Positions 1 through 5,819 of a DNA stretch of 7,109 bases are shown piece by piece; positions within the stretch are counted from its first letter, which is position 1, and every line of letters begins with the position of its first letter. This DNA is from Acidobacteriota bacterium (GTDB taxonomy: Bacteria > Acidobacteriota > Holophagae > Thermotomaculales > Thermotomaculaceae): the NCBI GenBank assembly GCA_003650445.1, contig QMQE01000133.1, forward strand, positions 1 to 7,109, written 5' to 3'. Under the pieces are notes generated by a model. That model saw only the letters and a list, made by a program, of their open reading frames with translations. It had not been told where the DNA came from and searched no databases. The translations under genes and the position numbers were made by a program.

Positions 1-81
1 AACTTCGTCAGTCGCAACCAATAGGTTTGCTCTTCCTCGTCCCGTCCCCGTTCGGCACCTGGACGCCCAATCCGCCGTCCT

Positions 82-107
82 TCAATTCGACTGGGAAATC
101 GAATTGA
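82..107. repeat. Perfect 9-bp inverted repeat
   Basis: TCAATTCGA (82-90) and TCGAATTGA (99-107) are exact reverse complements around an 8-nt loop. No T-run follows on either strand, so this is not a textbook intrinsic terminator. It lies downstream of the peptidase gene and could stabilise the 3' end of that transcript or be a protein binding site. Only the inverted repeat itself is directly seen. Confidence 0.5.
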
Positions 108-118
108 CAGAAAGGGGG

Positions 119-139
119 AAAATCAGGGGAAGTGCTCCC
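119..139 (-). terminator. Weak candidate terminator after the peptidase gene
   Basis: Read on the minus strand, a GGGA (139-136) / TCCC (130-127) hairpin with a 5-nt loop is followed 4 nt later by TTTT (122-119). It is the only terminator-like element downstream of the cysS-peptidase pair inside the window. The stem is just 4 bp and the T-run is short, so termination here is a guess. Confidence 0.2.
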
Positions 140-145
140 AACTAA

Positions 146-191
146 TCACAAGTCACAAGTCACAAGTCACAAGTCACAAGTCACAAGTCAC
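146..191. repeat. Heptamer tandem repeat (TCACAAG)n
   Basis: Six perfect head-to-tail copies of TCACAAG (146-152, 153-159, 160-166, 167-173, 174-180, 181-187) are followed by a partial copy TCAC (188-191), about 6.6 copies in all. The partial copy supplies the TGA stop of the minus-strand peptidase gene (TCA at 188-190), so the array begins inside the stop codon and runs away from the gene. Perfect copies suggest recent slippage expansion or selection. Copy number changes here would leave the peptidase sequence unchanged, because the first copy already terminates it. Confidence 0.95.
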
Positions 192-1885
192 TGATCCGCT
201 TCGGATCCACCGATAAACTGATCCCGGTAGTGTGTGGGCGTGAGCTTTTCGCCGGTTGCGCGTTTAATCATGTCATTCCATTTGTAGCGGGCTCCGGGTG
301 CAAAAACCTTTTCCTTGAGGAAGCTGCCGATGGCGGGATTTTCACCGAGAAAGGTCTGGCGGATGTTGTCGCTTTTCAGAATGTTTGTGGCGATATAAGA
401 TTGGAACTGAGATGCCAGCATTTCTCCCAGCATGTAATTCTGGTAATACACTGGATAAATGGCAATATGAATTTTAGCAGCCCAGTCCGGGTTGTTGCGT
501 CCGGCAGGTTCCCGGAGGAGCTGATATTTTTCTTTCAACTGCCACCAGAGGGTATTGAAATAGTCCACGCCCCTGTCCGGGTTCTCGTACAGGGCTTTTT
601 CAAACCGCATCATTACCTGGCACCATCGGGAAAAGGCAAGTTGCTGAAATTTCATGCTCTTGTAGAGTTCCGGAGCGATGTTTTCGGCTTTTTTCTCATC
701 AACTCCACAATAGACCTTGAGGAATTCCGGGTTCTTTGCCTGACGGCCGAACATCATGGCGATGGCCTCAGTTGTAAAGCTGTGCGCCGGTTCCCGCAAC
801 AGATAGGGCAGGCCGCTGCCAAGGTACTTGTCGTACATGGCGTGGCCCAGTTCATGAAGAATAGTGTCCATCCATTCGGCATCCGGTTTCAGGTTGGTGA
901 GAATGCGGACATCCTGTCCGCGGTCAATGCTGGTGGAAAATGCATGCTGCATCTTACCCGGTTGTTCATAGAGGGAACTATGTTTCAGGACAGTGTCGGG
1001 GTCCAGTCCAATGCTCAGATAAAATTGTTTCGCGATGGCTGCAAGGTCTTTTCCCGCATAGAACTTGTCCAGGTCAACCGTGCCGGGGGCGACGCCTTCC
1101 TGAAAGAAAGGGTCTTCGTAGTGCCAGGGCATGAGTTTTTCTTTGGCAACGCCGTATTTTTTTGCCTGAATGCTGTCCATCTCGTCTTTGACAGTGGCAT
1201 ACTCATCTCGAATCATGTCATCAAGCTGGTCAAAAAGTCCCACCAGTTCATTATCGCTTAAATCGGAGAGTGCCAGGGACATCTGGAAATAATTGTCATA
1301 GCCAAGTGATTTTGCCAGTTGGTTTCTGAGTTTTGCCAGCGCGATGATGTCCGGCGCCACGTCAGCGCCGATCTGTTTGGTCGCCTCCCATGCCAGTTTC
1401 CGCTTTGTCATGTCCTTTGTTTCGGTTTTCAGGATGTCTTTCAATTCGTTGTCCGGGACATTTTCCCCGTCCAGTGTGGCGCGGAAGGTATTGAATTTCT
1501 GTTCCACAGCCGACTGTTTCTCAATAATTTCCTTCAAGAGTGCGGGGTCACCCTGATTGGGGGCAAATGTTTCGTACAGGATCTCCATTTCCCGCTTTAA
1601 TATCGGGTCTTTGATGTTTTCTTTCAAAAAACCCTTGATCTTTTTGAAGTCTGCTTTGTTGGAGTGGATTTTCGTCAGTTTGATTTCAATGTCGGCTGCT
1701 TCCTTGTATTTTGCCTTGTCTCCGGTGATGGACGCATCCCAGTCCGCAAGGTTTGCCTGTTTCTCCAGCGGTTTGACAGCCGCGACGTAATCCTCGATAA
1801 AAGTTTTCATTTCCTGCTCCCTGTTTCCATGCTGGCAGGACACGAGAAGGGCGGTTCCCACCACAAATACGAGCCATTTCTTCAT
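188..1885 (-). CDS. M2 (ACE-like) zinc metallopeptidase, lipoprotein
   Basis: The 565-residue product is a probable zinc dipeptidyl carboxypeptidase or related peptidase anchored in the envelope. The N-terminus is a lipoprotein signal: Lys-Lys, a hydrophobic stretch and lipobox LVSC with Cys17. Gln at the next position argues for the outer membrane. The gluzincin motif HELGH lies at 344-348 and the likely third zinc ligand is Glu373 in TTEAIAMMFG, 25 residues after the second His, as in M2/M3 peptidases. The N-terminal DWDASITG segment (about 48-55) and the mostly helical body resemble bacterial M2 family proteins, and the length fits. M3 oligopeptidases are the main alternative. The start is supported by a purine-rich GGGGG a few bases before the ATG. 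The gene lies 34 nt after cysS with no terminator between, so co-transcription is likely. The stop codon falls in the heptamer array. Family placement comes from motifs; the natural substrate is unknown. Confidence 0.88.
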   Translation of the reverse strand: MKKWLVFVVGTALLVSCQHGNREQEMKTFIEDYVAAVKPLEKQANLADWDASITGDKAKYKEAADIEIKLTKIHSNKADFKKIKGFLKENIKDPILKREMEILYETFAPNQGDPALLKEIIEKQSAVEQKFNTFRATLDGENVPDNELKDILKTETKDMTKRKLAWEATKQIGADVAPDIIALAKLRNQLAKSLGYDNYFQMSLALSDLSDNELVGLFDQLDDMIRDEYATVKDEMDSIQAKKYGVAKEKLMPWHYEDPFFQEGVAPGTVDLDKFYAGKDLAAIAKQFYLSIGLDPDTVLKHSSLYEQPGKMQHAFSTSIDRGQDVRILTNLKPDAEWMDTILHELGHAMYDKYLGSGLPYLLREPAHSFTTEAIAMMFGRQAKNPEFLKVYCGVDEKKAENIAPELYKSMKFQQLAFSRWCQVMMRFEKALYENPDRGVDYFNTLWWQLKEKYQLLREPAGRNNPDWAAKIHIAIYPVYYQNYMLGEMLASQFQSYIATNILKSDNIRQTFLGENPAIGSFLKEKVFAPGARYKWNDMIKRATGEKLTPTHYRDQFIGGSEADQ

Positions 1886-1919
1886 TTGATATCCCCCTGC
1901 TATTTTATCGAAACGTAAC

Positions 1920-3311
1920 TTATTTTAGTCGTTTGAACCGGGTAGCATCTCGGGTGTCTTCCAGCACGATTCCCATTCCTTTTAACTGGTCCCGGATTTC
2001 GTCAGCCCGGGAAAAATCACGGTCTTTCCTGGCCTGGTTCCGTTCATCAATGAGCTTCATGATTTCTTCGTCCGCAAGCTCTTCTCCAAAGTTGAAGCAG
2101 GCGATAACCGTGTTCAGTTCGTCCAGAAAGGCCAGCACTTCTTTCTTGTTTCCCTGCGGTACCTGGGAATCGGGATAATTCGTGTTGATTTCCCGGATGA
2201 ACTCAAACAGTGCCCCAAGGCCGCCGGAGATATTCAAATCGTCATCCATGGCAGCCGTAAACTGCTCCCGATAGCGCTGAATCAGCTTTGTTACATCTTC
2301 AGATGAAGCCTCCCTGTTTGCCGTCTGGTTTACCGCGTTGTAAAAGCTCTCCACCCGGCTGATAGCCTTTCCCGCGTTGTCCAGTGAATCGAAGGTAAAG
2401 TTGAGCTGTTTCCGGTAGTGGGCGGCAATCAGGGTATAGCGGATCGCCATGGGGTCATAGCCCTTTTCAAGGAGCTGGCGCAGGGTAAAAAAATTGCCAA
2501 GGGATTTGCTCATCTTTTTGCCTTCTACAATGAGGTATTTGCAGTGAACCCAGAAGCGTACGAAGGGTTTCCCTGTGGCGGCTTCACTCTGGGCGATTTC
2601 ATTTTCATGGTGGGGGAAAATCAAATCTTCGCCCCCCGCATGGATATCCAGGGTTTCCCCCAGGTTCTTCATGGACATCACCGAGCATTCTAAGTGCCAG
2701 CCGGGGCGGCCTTCTCCGAAGGGGCTTTCCCATGCCGGTTCGTTTTCTTCCTTTTTCCCCTTCCACAGGACAAAATCCCGGACATCGTCTTTTTCGTATT
2801 CATCGCTGTCCACGCTGACCCCGCTTCGGATTTCCCGGCGGTCCAGGCCGGAGAGCCGCCCATAGGTGGGCAGACTGGAAATGTTAAAATAAACCGAGCC
2901 GTCCTTTTCGTAGGCGTGGCCCTTTTCCAGCAGCGTAGAAACCAGCGCAATCATATCTTCAATAGTCCGGGTGGCCCGGGGGTACACCTCCACCGGTTCC
3001 AGATTCAGTGTCCGGCAGTCCTCCATAAAGGCGTCAATGTACCTTTCCGTGTAATCGTCCAGTCCCAGGCCCTGTTCTGTTGCCTTGCGGATGGTCTTAT
3101 CATCCACATCTGTCAGATTCATCACTTGCTTCACCTTAAATCCCCGAAATTTCAGGTAGCGTCGCATCAGGTCTTCAAAACAGAAAGTGCGGAAATTACC
3201 GATATGGGCATAATCGTACACCGTGGGGCCGCAGGTATAAATGGTCACCAGATTGCCATTCAGCGGGACAAATTTCTCCAGCTTCCGGCTCAATGTATTG
3301 TACAGCTTCAT
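1920..3311 (-). CDS. cysS: Cysteinyl-tRNA synthetase
   Basis: This cytoplasmic class I aminoacyl-tRNA synthetase charges tRNA-Cys with cysteine using ATP. All family hallmarks are visible in 463 residues, the usual length. TCGPTVYDYAHIGN at 26-39 contains the HIGH-type motif (HIGN, 36-39). Zinc and cysteine binding residues are Cys27, Cys209, His234 and Glu238, the last three at the numbering known for the E. coli enzyme. RDFVLWK is at 178-184, HAGGEDLIFPHHENE at 224-238 and KMSKS at 266-270. The C-terminal helical tRNA-binding region ends with the typical GIVLEDT segment. Full length and the C-terminal domain separate it from the mycothiol ligase MshC. The ATG is preceded by GGAG with 6-nt spacing, and an extended -10 promoter lies just upstream. 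It heads a probable two-gene operon with the envelope peptidase, an unexpected partner with no evident functional link. Confidence 0.98.
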   Translation of the reverse strand: MKLYNTLSRKLEKFVPLNGNLVTIYTCGPTVYDYAHIGNFRTFCFEDLMRRYLKFRGFKVKQVMNLTDVDDKTIRKATEQGLGLDDYTERYIDAFMEDCRTLNLEPVEVYPRATRTIEDMIALVSTLLEKGHAYEKDGSVYFNISSLPTYGRLSGLDRREIRSGVSVDSDEYEKDDVRDFVLWKGKKEENEPAWESPFGEGRPGWHLECSVMSMKNLGETLDIHAGGEDLIFPHHENEIAQSEAATGKPFVRFWVHCKYLIVEGKKMSKSLGNFFTLRQLLEKGYDPMAIRYTLIAAHYRKQLNFTFDSLDNAGKAISRVESFYNAVNQTANREASSEDVTKLIQRYREQFTAAMDDDLNISGGLGALFEFIREINTNYPDSQVPQGNKKEVLAFLDELNTVIACFNFGEELADEEIMKLIDERNQARKDRDFSRADEIRDQLKGMGIVLEDTRDATRFKRLK

Positions 3312-3338
3312 GTTTCACTCCATTTCGTATTCCCGCGA

Positions 3339-3347
3339 ATTATAACA
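3339..3347 (-). promoter_or_regulatory. Extended -10 promoter of cysS
   Basis: On the minus strand the sequence reads TGTTATAAT, an exact TGnTATAAT extended -10 element. No good -35 box is present at the expected distance (only CATTCC/ATTCCT-like sequence), which suits an extended -10 promoter. Transcription would start near 3332, giving a leader of about 20 nt that includes the GGAG ribosome binding site before the ATG at 3311. The leader is too short to hold a T-box or riboswitch, so cysS appears not to be controlled by such an element here. Confidence 0.65.
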
Positions 3348-3416
3348 TATGAGCGGGAGTAGGAATGGGCGTGGGTGGCAGAATTTGAAAAATCAGATAT
3401 TGGCCTTCCCCATTCC

Positions 3417-3464
3417 CCTTTCTTTGCTCAACCTTGCCTTTCACTTAACCTCAACCTTTCTTTG
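3417..3464. repeat. Pyrimidine-rich degenerate direct repeats
   Basis: CCTTTCTTTG occurs at 3417-3426 and 3455-3464, and CTCAACCTT at 3427-3435 and 3450-3458, so the two words are adjacent in the first copy and overlap in the second. TTAACCTCAACC between them looks like two hexamer units. The pattern suggests a decayed simple repeat in a strongly strand-biased (C/T on the plus strand) stretch. No function is evident. Confidence 0.55.
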
Positions 3465-3481
3465 GCAGGTGCGTCCGGGGC

Positions 3482-3502
3482 ATCGTATTCCATAAATATG
3501 AT
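3482..3502. promoter_or_regulatory. Imperfect palindrome, possible operator or hairpin
   Basis: ATCGTATT (3482-3489) pairs with AATATGAT (3495-3502) over 8 positions with one G-T pair and a 5-nt loop. The wider span GTAT...ATAC is also symmetric at its ends. It lies about 140 bp before the exported-protein gene and about 170 bp before cysS, so it could be a binding site for a regulator of either, or chance symmetry in AT-rich DNA. Confidence 0.25.
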
Positions 3503-3574
3503 ACAAGGGCAAAATGAGTTCTTGAGGCTAACCGGTTTTTCAGGATAAACGTTGATAAAAGTGCCGTATGTCAC

Positions 3575-3602
3575 TTGTTTTTTTTAAAAATCTAATTATA
3601 TT
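3575..3602 (+). promoter_or_regulatory. Candidate promoter for the exported-protein gene
   Basis: TTGTTT (3575-3580) and TATATT (3597-3602) are separated by 16 nt and lie about 40 nt before the ATG at 3642. The -10 matches the consensus well apart from one base; the -35 is poor apart from TTG. An 8-T run and AT-rich DNA overlap the spacer. A small hairpin (AAGTG 3559-3563 with CACTT 3572-3576) immediately precedes the T-run and could instead be a weak terminator, so the promoter call is tentative. Confidence 0.35.
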
Positions 3603-3641
3603 TTGAATAAAGAATGGAAATGTAATTGAAGGGAGGGAGAG

Positions 3642-5444
3642 ATGAAAAAAAATATATTTTTCATTCTGATTGCATCAACTTTTCTGTTTTCTTTTCGTGT
3701 GATGGCGGATGTCTATTATTTGCCGCATATCCATGCGACAAGTGATGTATGGGAAACTTATCTGGTTGTGGACCCTGTTTTGAGCGGAGGTTCCTATTAC
3801 AAATTGACTTTGTATGATGATTCCGGAAATGTTACAACCACCCAGACCGGGACGATTAACAACAACAGTGAACTTCGGGTTTCCTTGCGGCCGCTGGGGG
3901 GAACCTGCGGTATGTTTGTGACCAAAGGGTATCCGGTAAGAGTACGGCTGGCTTATGTTGCCAAAGATTCTTCAGGGGGTGGAACCGCCGAGTTTCCGCT
4001 GGAAACGGAATTGTCACGGCAGTCGTTATTCACGCTATCGAATTACTACGATAAACTTACCTGGAGTGGATTTGCCCTTTTTAACGGGTCGGACAGAGAT
4101 GTTTCGATTGAGGCGAAAGGAATGAAGGATGGGGGTGTTGTTGTCACAAAATCCTTTGACTTGGGAGCACATTCCAAGGTGGTAGATTATTTTGATCATT
4201 TTTTCGGTTTGAACAGTTTTACGGATATTGATTCGGTTGTTTTTTCCACCGATTATCCGGCTCTGACCGGAATTGTGATTTCAGGAAAGGATAATGATAA
4301 ATTGCTGTTCTCTGCTTCCCGGAATACAACACCGGATCAGTCTATTAATAATGAGGAATATTTTAACGGATTTATTTATCCTATTGGTTTGGCCAGGCTG
4401 AGCCCGGATGAGTATTTTACGCTGAATTTTCATGATGGTTCGGAGTATTTGAGAAAGATTTTCGGTCAGAGTTTTGATGAGTTTGATTTGGGAACGCATC
4501 TATGGGGCGAGGATTTGGTTGCCTCTTCCGACGGGGAGAATCTCCTGGTTTTCGGGACGGATGATACCGGTAAATTTGTCGTAAGAAAAATATCTCCGAG
4601 CGGGGAAACCTTGTGGCAGACGGAAGTTGGAGATGTTGATACGAATAGCAGTGATCTTGATGATGGAAACATTGTGGGGCAAGCAATAAATGGTTCTGTT
4701 ATCACAGCTTTTCATGATAATTCTAACCAGGGCGTGATCAGGGTGCTGGATGAAAGTACAGGGGCTGTGACTGATACGGAAACAGGTTTGCCATCCAACG
4801 CAAAATTTTACAGTGCTTTTCTTTACAACGGCAAAGTAGGGTTGGCATTTGTGTATGAGTCTGGTTCCAAGTACCTTCTTGAGTTTCTGTTTGTGGATAA
4901 GAATGGGAATCAGGTGAAACAGATTGTCGGAAATTCCCCCGCAAGCCCCGACTGCGAGAACGTGATTTTTACTGCATTCGGCAGTGGAGATTATGTGTAT
5001 GCGTGTTTCGGTGCGGCTGTTTCAGATGGCTCCGGAATTCTCTTCAGGGATTTTTCCGTTTACGCAATGGCGGTTCCATATTCCAGTACGAATTTCGCGA
5101 ATCCTTCAATAGTTTATCTTCCAGATCTGTATTTAAGCAAAGGCTCAAAGATATTTTCAGGGTTTTCTCAGAGTTTTTCCACAGATGCTGATGAAAGCTG
5201 GGTAATTTTTACTTCTCCTCAATATGTCAGTCAATTGAGTAGCAAGTATATCATTGAAATAAAGAATCAGCTGCCACAGTCTATTTACAAAAGTCAGGAC
5301 CTTCCCTACCGGATTCTGGGAGTTTACGATGTGATGGGGATGTTTCTGATTGAGGCGGAACAACTGCAACAGCTTGATGGTTCTACATTCAGGACAAAAC
5401 TCATTGAAAAAACGCTGATCGGAGACAATTTATTGAATTATTGA
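3642..5444 (+). CDS. Exported two-module/beta-propeller-like protein, function unknown
   Basis: The 600-residue protein is secreted or periplasmic. Residues 1-22 form a Sec signal peptide (Lys-Lys, hydrophobic core, VMA before Asp23). Residues 23 to about 125 and 133 to about 228 look like two related beta-rich modules. Each starts with a Trp-led segment (WETYLVV at 37, WSGFALF at 141, 104 residues apart), has a Gly/Asp turn after about 20 residues, and ends in hydrophobic strands (VRVRLAYVA; LTGIVISG). From about 286 the sequence consists of short strands and turns such as KISPSGETLWQTEVG (316-330) and VIRVLDESTGAV, typical of PQQ/WD-like beta-propeller blades. No catalytic motif, C-terminal anchor or sorting signal is seen. 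The start is fixed by a strong GGGAGGGAGAG immediately before the ATG, although its spacing is short. An A8 run follows the start codon. The gene looks more AT-rich than its neighbours and stands alone, divergent from cysS. An adhesive or ligand-binding role is possible but unproven. Confidence 0.85.
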   Translation: MKKNIFFILIASTFLFSFRVMADVYYLPHIHATSDVWETYLVVDPVLSGGSYYKLTLYDDSGNVTTTQTGTINNNSELRVSLRPLGGTCGMFVTKGYPVRVRLAYVAKDSSGGGTAEFPLETELSRQSLFTLSNYYDKLTWSGFALFNGSDRDVSIEAKGMKDGGVVVTKSFDLGAHSKVVDYFDHFFGLNSFTDIDSVVFSTDYPALTGIVISGKDNDKLLFSASRNTTPDQSINNEEYFNGFIYPIGLARLSPDEYFTLNFHDGSEYLRKIFGQSFDEFDLGTHLWGEDLVASSDGENLLVFGTDDTGKFVVRKISPSGETLWQTEVGDVDTNSSDLDDGNIVGQAINGSVITAFHDNSNQGVIRVLDESTGAVTDTETGLPSNAKFYSAFLYNGKVGLAFVYESGSKYLLEFLFVDKNGNQVKQIVGNSPASPDCENVIFTAFGSGDYVYACFGAAVSDGSGILFRDFSVYAMAVPYSSTNFANPSIVYLPDLYLSKGSKIFSGFSQSFSTDADESWVIFTSPQYVSQLSSKYIIEIKNQLPQSIYKSQDLPYRILGVYDVMGMFLIEAEQLQQLDGSTFRTKLIEKTLIGDNLLNY

Positions 5445-5620
5445 TAATTTCCCCTGTATTTTGGACTAACATGAGACAATTTCTGCCACGATGAGGTTTT
5501 TGATAAACATTACGGGGGGATGCAATATCAAATTAAGAACCGTTAACTGATAGGATAAATATACTGTTGTCTCAAATATGGAGAAAACAGCAGAAAATGG
5601 GAGCGCAAGAGGAAGGAGAA

Positions 5621-5649
5621 GGGCAGGGATTGCCCCATCCCTGTCTTTT
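5621..5649 (+). terminator. Intrinsic terminator-like hairpin
   Basis: CAGGGAT (5624-5630) and ATCCCTG (5637-5643) form a perfect 7-bp stem with loop TGCCCC, extendable by G-T and G-C pairs outward, followed by TTTT (5646-5649). It lies about 180 nt after the exported-protein gene and about 170 nt before the ABC-F start. It may end the former transcript or attenuate the latter. The T-run is short. The minus-strand reading is followed by TTCTCCTTCC, a poorer tail, so plus orientation is favoured. An alternative stem GGGCA/TGCCC (5621-5625 with 5631-5635) uses the same 5' arm. Confidence 0.55.
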
Positions 5650-5717
5650 CCGGTCAGAACAGTGAAAACCGAACATGCGGGGCGTCCCGGCCCGGATACA
5701 AGTCTACTCGAAAGCAT

Positions 5718-5746
5718 AGGGCTTACACTGACAAGGGCTTACACTG
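5718..5746. repeat. 13-bp direct repeat, 16-bp period
   Basis: AGGGCTTACACTG occurs exactly at 5718-5730 and 5734-5746, separated by 3 nt. The 16-bp period is about one and a half helical turns. It lies about 28 bp upstream of a possible -10 (TACAAT, 5774-5779) and 74 bp upstream of the ABC-F start codon, a position where tandem activator or repressor sites are common. A simple local duplication is equally possible. Confidence 0.8.
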
Positions 5747-5773
5747 GCACTTCTCTTCCCTGAAGCTTTACGA

Positions 5774-5779
5774 TACAAT
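5774..5779 (+). promoter_or_regulatory. Possible -10 box for the ABC-F gene
   Basis: TACAAT differs from the consensus -10 at one position and lies 40 nt before the start codon. No good -35 element is found about 17 nt upstream (the sequence there is TTCTCT). If real, the promoter may need an activator, for example one binding the direct repeat just upstream. Confidence 0.3.
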
Positions 5780-5819
5780 CGGGAAGAACGTTGGATTTGA
5801 ATTGAGGTGTGGGTGTTGA

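Larger units (their letters stand above)
1..187. other. Intergenic stretch without a supported gene
   Basis: No convincing coding region is seen here. Short open frames exist on both strands: + strand 2-145 ending in TAA, and - strand 145-8 ending in TGA. Neither has a ribosome binding site or recognisable protein, and the - strand frame has no ATG. The stretch holds a perfect 9-bp inverted repeat at 82-107, a weak GGGA/TCCC hairpin at 127-139 and most of a heptamer tandem repeat. The left edge could in principle hold the tail of a gene that begins outside the window. Confidence 0.6.
3312..3641. other. Divergent intergenic region
   Basis: This 330-bp region separates the cysS operon from the divergently transcribed exported-protein gene. 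It contains the cysS promoter at its left end, a pyrimidine-rich stretch with repeated words at about 3404-3464, an imperfect hairpin or palindrome at 3482-3502, and a small hairpin with an 8-T run at 3559-3585. Its right end is AT-rich and likely holds the promoter of the plus-strand gene. The segment AAGGGCAAA (about 3505-3513) recalls the start of a GEMM-I riboswitch, but the rest of that motif is absent. No gene is seen. Confidence 0.75.
5445..5819. other. Intergenic leader region before the ABC-F gene
   Basis: This 375-bp region holds no supported gene. Open frames on the plus (5578-5763) and minus (5717-5466) strands lack ribosome binding sites and overlap the hairpin. It contains a TATACT -10-like box at 5560-5565 with no clear -35, an A-rich and G-rich run, a terminator-like hairpin at 5621-5649, GC-rich sequence at 5677-5694, a 13-bp direct repeat at 5718-5746, and TACAAT at 5774-5779, which may be the -10 of the ABC-F promoter. 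Its length and content leave room for a regulated leader or small RNA. Confidence 0.65.

Noticed and set aside
2..145. Open frames across the left edge on both strands, possible gene tail
   Set aside because: Neither reading gives a recognisable protein or coding signature, and the stretch carries inverted repeats. A gene tail on the plus strand cannot be fully excluded without the upstream sequence.
230..1261. A 343-codon open frame on the plus strand opposite the peptidase gene
   Set aside because: It runs antisense to a gene with clear motifs (lipobox, HELGH). It has no ribosome binding site and its translation is rich in residues expected from antisense reading.
2694..3362. A 222-codon plus-strand open frame opposite cysS
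   Set aside because: It is antisense to a certain gene, cysS, and its product shows no recognisable motif.
3479..3545. GEMM-I (cyclic di-GMP) riboswitch resemblance around AAGGGCAAA
   Set aside because: Only the first conserved word is present. The ACGCAAAGCC segment and the second helix do not follow, so the similarity is probably chance.
5436..5449. Palindrome AATTATTGATAATT centred on the stop codon of the exported-protein gene
   Set aside because: The stem is made only of A-T pairs with a 2-nt centre, too weak for a terminator and expected by chance in AT-rich sequence.
5466..5763. Two overlapping small open frames (plus 5578-5763, 61 codons; minus 5717-5466, 83 codons)
   Set aside because: Neither has a ribosome binding site, they overlap each other, and both span the terminator-like hairpin. 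Composition is explained by the repetitive GC-rich sequence.
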